DNA from: Bin80 sp964503085
GTDB taxonomy: Bacteria > Bacteroidota > Rhodothermia > Rhodothermales > Bin80
Length of the DNA stretch: 64,000 bases
NCBI GenBank assembly: GCA_964503085.1
Contig: CAZCYQ010000005.1
Coordinates: forward strand, 38,656 to 102,655
Direction: 5' to 3'
The stretch's first letter is position 1; each line of letters opens with the position of its first letter. The position numbers were made by a program, and so were the translations under genes. Shown here one piece after another: positions 9,367 to 19,064 of this stretch. A model generated the notes under the pieces. The model worked only from the letters and a program-made list of their open reading frames with translations. It was not told the DNA's origin and searched no databases.

Positions 9367-12120
9367 ATGCAAAGACTTCTTGGGCTGGTGTTATTCGCTG
9401 TTTTGTGGTCCGTACCCGCTCTGGGACAGGGCAAAATCGCTGGTCACATTGAAGATGCGGATGCAGGCGACGAACTCATAGGGGTGGCCGTTCTTATTGA
9501 TGATGGCACTGGGCGAGGTACCACCACGGATCTAGAGGGCAATTATGTGCTCCTCAATTTGCGCCCAGGATTGTACACACTTGAGTTTTCGTATATCGGA
9601 TACCAGACCCAGTTCATTACCGATATTCAGGTTACGAGTGGGCAAACCACGCGAATTGACGTTAAGCTCCGTCAGAGTGTGATTGAAGGAGAAGAGCTAA
9701 TCGTTCAGGCAGAGCGGCCGTTAGTGCAAAAGGACCTGACAGCGTCAAAGAAAACAGTCGTAGCTGCAGAGATTGAGGCCTTGCCCGTAGAAAGCTTCTT
9801 CGGTGTCCTGGCTACGACCGCCGGCGTTACGACCGGGGCCAGTGGAGAGTTGCATGTTCGCGGTGGACGCAGTAACGAAATCTCCTATCTGGTTGATGGA
9901 CTCGCCGTCAGCAATCCGTTTAATACCAATGGAATAAACACGCGTGTAGCGATTGATGCCATTGAAGAACTGACGGTGATTTCGGGGGCTTTCAATGCAG
10001 AGTATGGCAAGGCGATGTCGGCGGTCGTTAATCTGGTTACCAAGGAAGGGGGAGACCGCTATGAGGGCTCGGTGACTGCTTATGGAGGCGATTATCTTAC
10101 ACGCAATGACAAGCTGTTCCTCTTGCCAGAGGGGGTGGACCTGAACACGTTGACATTTGAGGGATCTCTGAGCGGACCTATTCCGGTGGGGCCTAGAATG
10201 AGGTTTCTGGTATCGGGCAGGTACGATAACAACGACGGGCACTTGTATGGTATTCGCCAGCATCTGCCGAGTGACTCTGCTAATTTCAACAGCAATCCCT
10301 GGTATTACGAAATCCACGGCAAGCCGTGGTGGGATTATGCGGACAGTACTGTAACGCTCCCGGACGGGACGGTCGTTGAGGGTGGGGGCCTAGCACTACC
10401 CAATGATCGCGTGGCCATGAACCCGAGTGAACGCTTTAATGTGCTTTCAAAGCTAACGACACGGTTGACACGCAATACACAGTTGGAGTACTCGTACCTC
10501 ATTGATAACAGTGAGGCCAAGGGCTTCAGTTTTGGTTATCGATACAACCCGGATGGTGTTGCTTCCAATCAAAGGCGTAATCAGAACCACAGTCTGCATT
10601 TTACCCATACGCTAAGTACGCGCGCCTTCTATACTGTAAAGCTTTCCTGGGCCCAGGCATCGTACAAGTACTTTCTGTACGAGGACCCGCAGGATCCACG
10701 CTATGTCAAAGATATTGGGGCAATCGGTGCAGGGAACGTGATAGGGTTTCCCGGCAACAATTACCTTTTCGCCGGGAACCAGAAATCCCATATCTACGAA
10801 GATTCCCAGTCGTTGCGGGGCAAGGCAGATTTTACACGACAGTTCGGCATTACACATGAAGTGAAGGCAGGGCTGGAAGTGCAGCAGCATAGCCTAAGTC
10901 GCCAAAATTTTGTTGTGCTCTACGACGGCAATCAATATCTGGAGCCAACAGTTGAGCCAGTCGATAATCCATCTCACGATCGTTACGACGACCAGACCGT
11001 GCTGGAGCTGAGTGCATATGCTCAGGATAAGCTGGAATTTGACAACTTCATCATCAATGCCGGGCTCCGCTTTGAGCGCTTCGAGCCGAACGGCACATAC
11101 ATTCCGGATTTATTTGATCCTCAAGGAGATCTTGCGGAGGCGTCAACCAAGAATATGCTTTTGCCTCGATTGGGAGTTTCGTTTCCGATTACAGAGCGAG
11201 GCATAATCCATTTTTCGTACGGACACTTCGCTCAGATGCCTTCGTTGCGCAATCTATATGTTAACCCGGAGTTTGAGTTTCCCAAAGGCAGTGCGCCTAC
11301 GTTTGGCAACACCAATCTGCGCCCAGAGCGCACAGTTCAGTACGAGTTTGGCCTTCAGCAGCAGATCGGTGACCTGTTAGCTGTACACCTGACAGGATAC
11401 TTCAAGAACATCCGGGATTATATGGCGCTGCAACTGGTACGCCACTCGACGATTGCCGGTGAAGACCTATACAATATTTACCTGAACAAGGCGTACGCCA
11501 ATGTTACGGGGCTTACTGTCTCGCTTACCAAGCGTCGGTCACGCAACGGTTTTCTGTCTGCTACGCTGGATTATACATTCCAGATTGCCGAGGGTAGCGA
11601 CGATGATGCTAACAGGTTTTTCTTTAACAGATTATCTGGCCGAGAGAATGAACTCGAGGTTGTTCCGCTTACATTTGATCAGCGCCATGTGATTTCGTCA
11701 ACGGTCACGTTGTCGCGTTCCAGAAGCCTCGGGCTGTCTTTCAATGGACAGTTCTCAACAGGGTACCCATATTCGCCCTTCATTCTGGATCAGAATGTAG
11801 ACCTGCCTACGCGTAGCGGGCGAAAGCCATCCAAGTTGAGCTTGGATGTACATCTATTCAAGGAATTCAGGGTGATGGATAATGTGCCAATCCGTGCTTT
11901 TGTCAAAGTATTCAATCTGCTGGACCGCTTGAACGAGAACTTTGTGTTTAATGATACGGGTCGTGCCACCTACTCGTTGTCGGATCAACGAAACGTTCAT
12001 GCCACCTGGAAACCAAATTACGATCTTCCAGGCGTCCACACGCTGGCAGAATATGACACACGACCACACTGGTACAGCTCACCACGCCAGGTAAGGGTCG
12101 GCTTGACGGTGTCCTTCTGA
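9367..12120 (+). CDS. TonB-dependent receptor with carboxypeptidase-regulatory-like N-terminal domain
   Basis: The 917-residue outer-membrane protein has a signal peptide (to about residue 20) and a CarboxypepD_reg-like beta-sandwich (residues 20-105: 'GKIAGHIEDADAGDELIGVAV', cut here into shorter motifs such as 'LEFSYIGYQ'). The plug follows with 'LHVRGGRSNEISYLVDGLAV' and 'NAEYGKAMSAVVNLVTKEG', then a 22-strand-type barrel rich in aromatic alternation, ending 'RQVRVGLTVSF' with a terminal Phe. It imports an unknown substrate using TonB energy. The stop overlaps the next start (TGATG), so it is translationally coupled to the 1134-residue protein, taking the position of a SusD-like partner without resembling one. 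Confidence 0.92.
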   Translation: MQRLLGLVLFAVLWSVPALGQGKIAGHIEDADAGDELIGVAVLIDDGTGRGTTTDLEGNYVLLNLRPGLYTLEFSYIGYQTQFITDIQVTSGQTTRIDVKLRQSVIEGEELIVQAERPLVQKDLTASKKTVVAAEIEALPVESFFGVLATTAGVTTGASGELHVRGGRSNEISYLVDGLAVSNPFNTNGINTRVAIDAIEELTVISGAFNAEYGKAMSAVVNLVTKEGGDRYEGSVTAYGGDYLTRNDKLFLLPEGVDLNTLTFEGSLSGPIPVGPRMRFLVSGRYDNNDGHLYGIRQHLPSDSANFNSNPWYYEIHGKPWWDYADSTVTLPDGTVVEGGGLALPNDRVAMNPSERFNVLSKLTTRLTRNTQLEYSYLIDNSEAKGFSFGYRYNPDGVASNQRRNQNHSLHFTHTLSTRAFYTVKLSWAQASYKYFLYEDPQDPRYVKDIGAIGAGNVIGFPGNNYLFAGNQKSHIYEDSQSLRGKADFTRQFGITHEVKAGLEVQQHSLSRQNFVVLYDGNQYLEPTVEPVDNPSHDRYDDQTVLELSAYAQDKLEFDNFIINAGLRFERFEPNGTYIPDLFDPQGDLAEASTKNMLLPRLGVSFPITERGIIHFSYGHFAQMPSLRNLYVNPEFEFPKGSAPTFGNTNLRPERTVQYEFGLQQQIGDLLAVHLTGYFKNIRDYMALQLVRHSTIAGEDLYNIYLNKAYANVTGLTVSLTKRRSRNGFLSATLDYTFQIAEGSDDDANRFFFNRLSGRENELEVVPLTFDQRHVISSTVTLSRSRSLGLSFNGQFSTGYPYSPFILDQNVDLPTRSGRKPSKLSLDVHLFKEFRVMDNVPIRAFVKVFNLLDRLNENFVFNDTGRATYSLSDQRNVHATWKPNYDLPGVHTLAEYDTRPHWYSSPRQVRVGLTVSF

Positions 12121-15100
12121 TGAATTTTCGACTCAACAGTCTCCTGATCCTGGGTATATCGCTGTTCATCGGGCAGGTGAATGCCCAAGAGATCGGCACG
12201 GATCGGTTGCGTGGATGGGATCAGTTTGAAGTGAATGCCTGGTTGACGAACCTGGCGAAGATGCCGCTTATACAAGGCGCCAATCAGGATTGTGACGAGG
12301 GGCTTACCAACCGAAGGGATGCCATATTGAATGGTAACCGGATAACGACTCAGATTTTCAACTTCGGGTCAATTTCCGCACCTGGAAATACGATCACAGA
12401 TATTGTCTGGAATGGCCTCGGTTACGGGTACGAGTTTGGGCCGTTTGTAGCCGCAGAGGTGGTTGATACGTATCGGGAAGATGGGCGTGCCCGTGACCCT
12501 CAGAGTGTTCTGTTGCGGGATGAAAACGGTAGTCCTGTCTTTGACGCAAACGGTAATCCGGTCTACGTCATGCGGATTGTCTCAGATGGGCTGGTCTCCA
12601 ATGGCGGCGAAATCTCTCCGGATGGCTCCACTTACTGGGGCTGGCAGCCGATAGCCTGTGCGGAACCAGTCGGAGGCTTCGCAGGAATTCAGGTGGTCAA
12701 TCCGGTGTCGAACAAGATTCCCACGAACGACGATACCGATGACAATCTGGACGGGAAGCCTGATTCATGGCCCGACGACTGGTACAACGAAACCCTGGAA
12801 CAGTACCTGTGGCCCGGTGCGCTGCGACAGGGTGCCTCCAATGCAGATAAGGAGACACTCTACTTTATGAATGACTATAACAACAGTGAATTCAGCTATT
12901 GGCCATTTCCCAGCGACAGCACGAAGCGAGGGCTGGGCTTGGAGGTGGAAGTGCGGCTGTACCAATGGGCCAATCCACTCGCAGAGGACGTAATCTTTTT
13001 GATCTATAAGATTACCAATAAGAGTGAAAAGGACCTTGATAAGGTGATCTTCGGGATGTGGGGAGACCCGCATGTAGGCGGTCCAGGGGACTGGCCGGAT
13101 GACTGGGCATTCTATGATGAAAATCTCAATATGGTTTTTGCATGGGATGATGACGGCCGCAGTGACATTGCGGGTCGTGTTCCTGGATACTTTGGCTACA
13201 AGTTTCTGGAAAGCCCGGGGGTGGATGATGATGGTATCGACAACGACGGAGACGGTCTGATCGACGAATCCTGGACGGACGGCATTGACAATGATGGGGA
13301 CTGGGATCCAGACCTAGATGATGTGGGGATAGACGGGATTCCGGGGACCGGAGATTTTGGTGAGGGCGATGGTATTCCCACCGCGGGGGATCAGTTTGAT
13401 ATTACCAAGCCCGGAGAGCCGAATTTTGAGTTTACGGATATTGATGAGAGCGATCAGTTTGGATTAACCTCCTTTGCGTCTCCTCCCTTTGCAGGGAACC
13501 GCGTTGATAATGATGAACGCGTATGGAGTTTTATTCAGCCGGGGCGTTTTGATGTCGTCCCCTCTACGCCTGGTGATTATGTGTTTCTGTACGGATCCGG
13601 GGATTTTCGACTGAAAGCCGGAGCTACTAAACGGTTCTCCATAGCGCTGATTGTCGGGCAGAACCGTCAGGATCTAAGGCTTAACGCAAACGTAGCTCAG
13701 CAGATCTACGATGTTGGATATGTTTTTGCCAAGCCTCCGCAGAAGCCTACATTGCGAGCAGCAGCCGGAGATAAACGCGTCACATTGTACTGGGACGATG
13801 CTGCTGAGGAGTCCGTTGATCCGCTCACACGCGAGGAGGACTTTGAGGGTTATGTGATCTATCGTTCGACGGATCACGAATTCTCAGACCAGCAAACCAT
13901 AACTGATATTAATGGGAGCAGATTTCTGTTTACGCCACTCAAGACAGCCCTGGGGGTAGATGCCCGTTTTGATTTAGACAATGGGCTGAAGGGACCGAGC
14001 CCGATAACGTTCCCGGGTCGTGGCGTATCGTATGATTTGGGCGATGATACTGGACTGTTCCATACGTTTGTTGACTCTAATAATGTCGTTAATGGACAAA
14101 CGTACTACTACACGGTCGCGGCCTATGACCGTGGATATGCGGGTACAGAGGAGGAAGAGGCTTTTGCGAATGGAATCCCCCCTAGTGAGACGAGCAAGAC
14201 CATTACCTATGATCCGACCACGGATCAGTATATATTTGACCTGAATACGATCGCTGTTGTACCTGGTCCGAAAGTGGCGGGGTATGTTCCTCCCTCTGCG
14301 CTGGATCCAGCAGGTCTCGTCCACGCGAACGGGCATGCAACGGGGGCCATAGTGATCAATGTGGTTGACGAACTGGCGGTACGTGATGGTCAGACCTATC
14401 GCATTGAGTTCAATGATACCGATGACGGTATTGCTTACTCGGTTATCAACGAGGGGCCTGTCACGGTCAGGGTACTCGCCTCTCCGGGCAAGAGTCAGCG
14501 TACGACATATCAGAATATTATCGAAAGCTCGCTTGAAGTGCGAACAGCTGACGGACGCTTGTTAGTACGGGGCACGGATTACAGCGTTAATGGAGTTCAC
14601 GGGGCGATAAATGTGTTCCAGAGCGCCGGTATTGCTCCGGGGCAAGAGTTGTTCGCTTCATTTCAGTACGCACCGCTCTTCGAAAGTAGATTGCTTCAGA
14701 GTGAAGAGGCGAACATCGTGTTTGATGGGTTGCATGTTTTTGTCCAGGATGACTTACTGGAGCCGAATGTAGAGGCTTCCGGTTGGACAGGCAGCGGTAC
14801 AGAGATCCCCTATCAGCTCCTCCCTCCCAGCACTGGTCCAAGGCGTATGCTGTACCCCGCGGACTACGAAATCAGATTCGCGGACTCGCCGATCGGGAAT
14901 GGGTTCAATAACAATTTGCCTATTCCGTTTGAGGTAGTGAATGTTACACGCGCCAACATGCCAATTGATGTGTTTGTGCCGGATGTTAACCGTAACGGAG
15001 TCTGGGATGTGAATGAGCGAATCGTATTTCTGGAACAGGTTGATGGCCTACTGACTGCGACTTGGGAAGTGCGAATGGATGATGTGGGGTCCACGCCGGG

Positions 15101-15524
15101 AGACGGAGATGTCCTATATCTGGCTACGCGGAAACCTTTTGCCAGCGGGGAAACGTATACCTTTCGGACCGTTGCGGCAGCAACTGAGTCGACCTTGGCA
15201 GCTCAGGAATTACGCGATATTTACGTAGTCCCCAATCCTTATGTGGCTACTTCCGTTTTTGAGCCCCGCAATCCCATAGCCCGGACCGAGCGTGGAGAAC
15301 GCAGGCTCTATTTCGCGAATGTGCCGCAGCAATGCACGATTCGGATTTATACGCTGGCGGGTGAACTGGTCGAAACGCTTTACCATGACAGTACGCTGGA
15401 TGACGGTAAAGTATTCTGGGATATGCGGACCAAGGATAATATGAATCTGGCGTATGGGCTTTACATCTTCCATGTAGACAGCCCGGATGGGTCCTACATT
15501 GGCAAGTTCGCGGTGATCAAATAG
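12120..15524 (+). CDS. Large secreted protein with Asp-rich Ca-binding repeats and sorting-like C-terminus
   Basis: The 1134-residue protein has an N-terminal signal peptide ending 'VNAQEIG'. Residues near 365-420 are an Asp/Gly-rich stretch ('DDDGIDNDGDGLIDE', 'DGIDNDGDWDPDLDD') like thrombospondin type 3/EF-hand-type calcium loops. A fibronectin III-like segment follows ('PTLRAAAGDKRVTLYWDDA' ... 'YYYTVAAYDRGY'). The last 90 residues ('IYVVPNPYVATS' ... 'YGLYIFHVDSPDG') resemble a FlgD-Ig/T9SS sorting domain. The gene sits between a TonB receptor and a PorV-like gene. It could be a surface partner of the receptor. No enzymatic motif seen. Confidence 0.8.
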   Translation: MNFRLNSLLILGISLFIGQVNAQEIGTDRLRGWDQFEVNAWLTNLAKMPLIQGANQDCDEGLTNRRDAILNGNRITTQIFNFGSISAPGNTITDIVWNGLGYGYEFGPFVAAEVVDTYREDGRARDPQSVLLRDENGSPVFDANGNPVYVMRIVSDGLVSNGGEISPDGSTYWGWQPIACAEPVGGFAGIQVVNPVSNKIPTNDDTDDNLDGKPDSWPDDWYNETLEQYLWPGALRQGASNADKETLYFMNDYNNSEFSYWPFPSDSTKRGLGLEVEVRLYQWANPLAEDVIFLIYKITNKSEKDLDKVIFGMWGDPHVGGPGDWPDDWAFYDENLNMVFAWDDDGRSDIAGRVPGYFGYKFLESPGVDDDGIDNDGDGLIDESWTDGIDNDGDWDPDLDDVGIDGIPGTGDFGEGDGIPTAGDQFDITKPGEPNFEFTDIDESDQFGLTSFASPPFAGNRVDNDERVWSFIQPGRFDVVPSTPGDYVFLYGSGDFRLKAGATKRFSIALIVGQNRQDLRLNANVAQQIYDVGYVFAKPPQKPTLRAAAGDKRVTLYWDDAAEESVDPLTREEDFEGYVIYRSTDHEFSDQQTITDINGSRFLFTPLKTALGVDARFDLDNGLKGPSPITFPGRGVSYDLGDDTGLFHTFVDSNNVVNGQTYYYTVAAYDRGYAGTEEEEAFANGIPPSETSKTITYDPTTDQYIFDLNTIAVVPGPKVAGYVPPSALDPAGLVHANGHATGAIVINVVDELAVRDGQTYRIEFNDTDDGIAYSVINEGPVTVRVLASPGKSQRTTYQNIIESSLEVRTADGRLLVRGTDYSVNGVHGAINVFQSAGIAPGQELFASFQYAPLFESRLLQSEEANIVFDGLHVFVQDDLLEPNVEASGWTGSGTEIPYQLLPPSTGPRRMLYPADYEIRFADSPIGNGFNNNLPIPFEVVNVTRANMPIDVFVPDVNRNGVWDVNERIVFLEQVDGLLTATWEVRMDDVGSTPGDGDVLYLATRKPFASGETYTFRTVAAATESTLAAQELRDIYVVPNPYVATSVFEPRNPIARTERGERRLYFANVPQQCTIRIYTLAGELVETLYHDSTLDDGKVFWDMRTKDNMNLAYGLYIFHVDSPDGSYIGKFAVIK

Positions 15525-15528
15525 GCTC

Positions 15529-16578
15529 ATGTATAAGTGTCTTTCCATAGCGTTTCTGCTTTTGGGGGTATCCATGGGTGTCTCGGCGGTGGCACAAGAG
15601 AACCCTGACACCCCTGACAGTGGAACGATCACTCGCGTTGGAACGACTGCAGCGCAGTTTCTGAAGCTTGGGGTTGGAGCTCGTGCAATTTCGCTCGGTG
15701 GAGCTTATGTAGCTGAAGCCAGCGACATGAGTTCGGTTTACTGGAATCCTGCAGGGTTTGCCCGTCTTCGTGGAAGTCATTTGCAGCTAAGCAATACACG
15801 TTATCTGGCAGACATTAACTACAATTTTGCTGCATTTGGTACTTCAATTGATCGCGTTGGCTCTATGGGTCTTGCGTTGCTTATGGTGGACAGCGGGGAT
15901 ATGCCAGTTCGAACAGAAATGCAGCCGGAGGGCACCGGCGAGCAGTTCAATGTAGTCAGTTTCGCGCTGCAGATCACTTATGCGCGTGACCTGAGTGATC
16001 AGTTCTCGATCGGAGGCTCACTCAAATTTGTTCAAGAGCGTGTTTGGCACAGTAAGGCCTCCTCAGTCGCGTTTGATGTCGGTACGCTTTTCACCACTCC
16101 GTTCAAGGGTTTGCGTCTTGGTGCAAGTATGTCCAATCTGGGCCCCAAATTGCGCATGGATGGACGGGATATACTTTTCAGTGAAGATCCAAGTCCAAAT
16201 ACGGAGGGTACCGCCGAGATTATTAATGCGCAGTATCGCATGGACTCATTTTCCATGCCGCTGATCTTCAGGGTTGGTCTGGCCTGGGATGCAGTGGACA
16301 CCGGGACGCATCGTGTACTGATCACAACTGATGCGGCGCATCCTAATGATAATGCAGAATATGTGAATGCTGGTATGGAGTATACTTTCAGGGACCTTAT
16401 CGCATTCAGGGGAGGATACCGTAATCTGTTTGAGCCGGATACGGAGCAGGGACTGACCGCCGGCGGCAGCTTAATCATTCGCATCAACAGAGATTTGGCT
16501 GCACAATTCGACTATGCGTATGCTGATTTTGGTCGACTGACACAGACGCACTGGTTCACCTTCAACCTTTCTTTCTAG
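15529..16578 (+). CDS. PorV/PorQ-family outer-membrane protein (T9SS shuttle-like)
   Basis: The 349-residue beta-barrel has a signal peptide (cleavage near 'VAQE'). The family opening 'AAQFLKLGVGARAISLGGAY' with 'SSVYWNPAGFARL' is the conserved N-terminal lid region of PorV/PorQ and related FadL-like barrels. It ends with alternating aromatic strands ('HWFTFNLSF'). In type IX secretion, PorV shuttles cargo from the translocon to the attachment complex. A copy encoded among genes with T9SS-type C-termini suggests a dedicated shuttle, but this family also has members of unknown role. It starts 4 bases after the preceding gene. Confidence 0.85.
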   Translation: MYKCLSIAFLLLGVSMGVSAVAQENPDTPDSGTITRVGTTAAQFLKLGVGARAISLGGAYVAEASDMSSVYWNPAGFARLRGSHLQLSNTRYLADINYNFAAFGTSIDRVGSMGLALLMVDSGDMPVRTEMQPEGTGEQFNVVSFALQITYARDLSDQFSIGGSLKFVQERVWHSKASSVAFDVGTLFTTPFKGLRLGASMSNLGPKLRMDGRDILFSEDPSPNTEGTAEIINAQYRMDSFSMPLIFRVGLAWDAVDTGTHRVLITTDAAHPNDNAEYVNAGMEYTFRDLIAFRGGYRNLFEPDTEQGLTAGGSLIIRINRDLAAQFDYAYADFGRLTQTHWFTFNLSF

Positions 16579-16584
16579 CGCCGG

Positions 16585-18210
16585 ATGAGGCCGTTCCTGG
16601 TCAGTATTGCCATGCTGGTTGCGTGGGTGGCATCTGCGCAGGCTCAGCTTTTGCATGATGTGATTCATGCAGAAATTGAGCTTAATCCGCCCGAGGTTAC
16701 TGAAGCAGGGAAGGTTGCCACGACAAGGGTTGTTAGTCAAGATCTTTCCGACCAGTTCACCGGGATTGCTTTGCAGGGTTTTACAGCCAGCGACTCTTTA
16801 TCTGGTGCAGTCCGTTTCTTTGAGAACAATGCCTGGGGACCGTGGCACCCGCTCTATATTGTTCGAAGTGGTACGGATGAAGCATTTCTTGCCGCATATC
16901 GTGGGGAGATGGTTCGTATGGCATCAAGCGTTGAGATTCAATTCCAGATAGATTCGGCCTACGAGTTACAGATTTTGAGTGCAGGCACGTTTGACCAGCG
17001 CCTTGATGAGGAGGATACTCCAAGTCAGCAATCACAGAAAACAGGACAGTCAAAAGATTTTTCGATTACAGCTCCGCAATTGCGACGCAGGGCCGAGTGG
17101 AGGGCCCAACCTTTTCGAGGTACACCGATTCCTCTGAACAGGCCCAGTTACAACTATATGACATTGCATCACACGGCGGGTTTTTCGGCGAAGACATTGG
17201 CCGAAGGTTTGGACCAAGTTCGGCGGATTCAGGATTTCCATCAGAATGGTCGCGGATGGAGCGATATCGGGTATCACTTTCTTATGGACCAGGAGGGGCG
17301 CCTATATCAAGGTCGTCCGTTCCTGAATGAATCGATCTCTTTTGATCAGGGTCCTCCGCTAGCGCATGGTGCCCACGCAGGAGGTGCGAATACAGGTAAC
17401 ATCGGGATCTCATTGATGGGATGTTATCATCCACCAGAAGGGTCAAACTGCCTGGATGAAATGACGGATTCGGCAGTGGATTCACTGGTCGCAACTTTCG
17501 GATTCTCCTCTGAGCGTTATAGTGTGTCCCCGAAAAATATGCGTGGTCACCGCGATTTTGGCAGTACGTCTTGCCCTGGTGACAATAACTATCCAAGGAT
17601 ACCGGACTTTATACAGCGGATAGAGGGCTTGCTCGTGACCGGCAACAGCCCCTTGGGACGGGCGGCAATGGATATTCGCGTGGATGATGATGGTATTGTA
17701 ACCGTCTCTTGGGCATTTACGGCAGATTTTGGGATTGCTGAATTCATTGTACGGCGGCGTATTGGAGATGACAATACTGTAAGGATCACTGGTGGGGCAG
17801 GTGCGGTTGATGGTAGGACGATTGACACCCCCGGTGTAGGCCGTCATACGTATGAACTTTGGGTGCGAAGTGCGAGTGGGGTTGAACAGAGGTTGGCGAG
17901 CATAGACATTGATGTAGGGGCGGCTGTTGGAGATTTTCTGGCGCAGTCATTCCCCAATCCAACGTCAGGTCTGGCCACGATCAGGTACTTCCTTACGAGT
18001 GAATCTGGTATCATCTCAATCGAGATGTTCGACATTACCGGTAAGCTGATGCTCACAGGTGAGACACAGTACAGAGAAGCGGGGGAATGGTATGTAACGC
18101 ACTTTGACACATCGGCCTTGCCGAGTGGTGTCTACTTTTACAGGATCTCGGTGGATGGATTTAGCGGTACCGTATTTGAGGCCACACAGCCCCTGATTGT
18201 CATTCGGTAG
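16585..18210 (+). CDS. Secreted N-acetylmuramoyl-L-alanine amidase (PGRP/Amidase_2) with T9SS-type sorting domain
   Basis: The 541-residue exported protein has a signal peptide (to about residue 20, 'ASAQA-Q'). A beta-rich region covers residues 25-135, and a PGRP-type amidase domain spans about 165-345. The zinc ligands are visible: H195 in 'YMTLHHTAG', H322 in 'GHRDFG' and C330 in 'STSCPG'. 'GYHFLMDQEGRLYQGRP' and 'NTGNIGISLMG' are also typical. The enzyme cuts the bond between MurNAc and the stem peptide. The last 90 residues ('FPNPTSGLATIRY' ... 'SGVYFYRISVDG') are a T9SS-type sorting domain, so the amidase should be released or surface-displayed, suggesting action on other cells' walls or on its own envelope. 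Its end overlaps the convergent SIS gene by 11 bp. Confidence 0.9.
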   Translation: MRPFLVSIAMLVAWVASAQAQLLHDVIHAEIELNPPEVTEAGKVATTRVVSQDLSDQFTGIALQGFTASDSLSGAVRFFENNAWGPWHPLYIVRSGTDEAFLAAYRGEMVRMASSVEIQFQIDSAYELQILSAGTFDQRLDEEDTPSQQSQKTGQSKDFSITAPQLRRRAEWRAQPFRGTPIPLNRPSYNYMTLHHTAGFSAKTLAEGLDQVRRIQDFHQNGRGWSDIGYHFLMDQEGRLYQGRPFLNESISFDQGPPLAHGAHAGGANTGNIGISLMGCYHPPEGSNCLDEMTDSAVDSLVATFGFSSERYSVSPKNMRGHRDFGSTSCPGDNNYPRIPDFIQRIEGLLVTGNSPLGRAAMDIRVDDDGIVTVSWAFTADFGIAEFIVRRRIGDDNTVRITGGAGAVDGRTIDTPGVGRHTYELWVRSASGVEQRLASIDIDVGAAVGDFLAQSFPNPTSGLATIRYFLTSESGIISIEMFDITGKLMLTGETQYREAGEWYVTHFDTSALPSGVYFYRISVDGFSGTVFEATQPLIVIR

Positions 18211-18979
18211 ATCCGTAAACTCGGCGCACTCGCGCACGATAGTCATCAAAGCATTCATCAAAACGCGTAGCTGATGCTTCGCTTCCGATGTGATAACTGC
18301 TCGTTAATACAATCGGCGGACTACCTTGTTGGGTGAGTTTTTCGGCAACCAGACATTTCAGGCTGTTCACGAGAAGGGCTACTCCGACCGTTGATCCAGG
18401 ACCAATCAAGTCAGGATGTCCTTCTACTCGTACCATCGCATCGCCTGCCGGCACGCAGTTGTCAAGGACAACATCAGCCAGGTCTATCAGTCGTTTACCA
18501 CTGCTGTGCCGTGAAGTAGAAGCACTGCAGTGTGCTTTAGAGACCACCGCGATCACCGGCAAATTTCGTGCTTTGGCTTCCAGTGCGATTTCTACAACAA
18601 CTTCGTTCACACCGCTGTTGGAGAAGACCATGAAGCTGTCGGGGGGCTTGAGTACAAAATTTCGAAGGATAGTTTTGCCTAGCCCCTCAACACGTTCAAG
18701 GAAGATGGCCTGTCGCTGACCATTCGCTCCCACGACCTGGTTATGATATGTGAGGGACAGTTCTACGATTGGGTGAAACCCTGGAAAGCTTCCATAACGA
18801 GGAAAGACCTCTTCAACCCCCATTCGCGAATGGCCAGACCCAAAGAGATGTACAAGGCCCTTCCCGGCAATGCTTTGAGCGCAAATATCAGCGGCATCTT
18901 GCAGCGCATCCATTTGACTCGTGCGAATTTCTTCAAGCACACGAGAGGCTTCGTTCAAATAAGTTTGTGCAGAATTCAT
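18200..18979 (-). CDS. SIS-domain sugar-phosphate-binding protein, UPF0309-like
   Basis: The 259-residue protein has a single sugar isomerase fold: 'GLVHLFGSGHSRMGVEEVFPR' begins the phosphate-binding loop, and 'VFSNSGVNEVVVEIALEAK' followed by 'IAVVSK' gives the second SIS motif. It resembles the UPF0309 group of SIS proteins rather than GlmS or GmhA. Substrate unknown, though an amino-sugar or sugar phosphate is likely for the fold. It is divergent from the Gfo/Idh/MocA gene with about 85 bp between starts, which suggests shared regulation with the sugar genes on the other strand. Confidence 0.82.
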   Translation of the reverse strand: MNSAQTYLNEASRVLEEIRTSQMDALQDAADICAQSIAGKGLVHLFGSGHSRMGVEEVFPRYGSFPGFHPIVELSLTYHNQVVGANGQRQAIFLERVEGLGKTILRNFVLKPPDSFMVFSNSGVNEVVVEIALEAKARNLPVIAVVSKAHCSASTSRHSSGKRLIDLADVVLDNCVPAGDAMVRVEGHPDLIGPGSTVGVALLVNSLKCLVAEKLTQQGSPPIVLTSSYHIGSEASATRFDECFDDYRARVRRVYGSTE

Positions 18980-19064
18980 GTAAAGCGTAATTTTTGTTCG
19001 GGCTACGTCCCGAATGTTTTATTATGGGAATTATTCAGGCCACGCTAACAAAAAACTTAATCAA

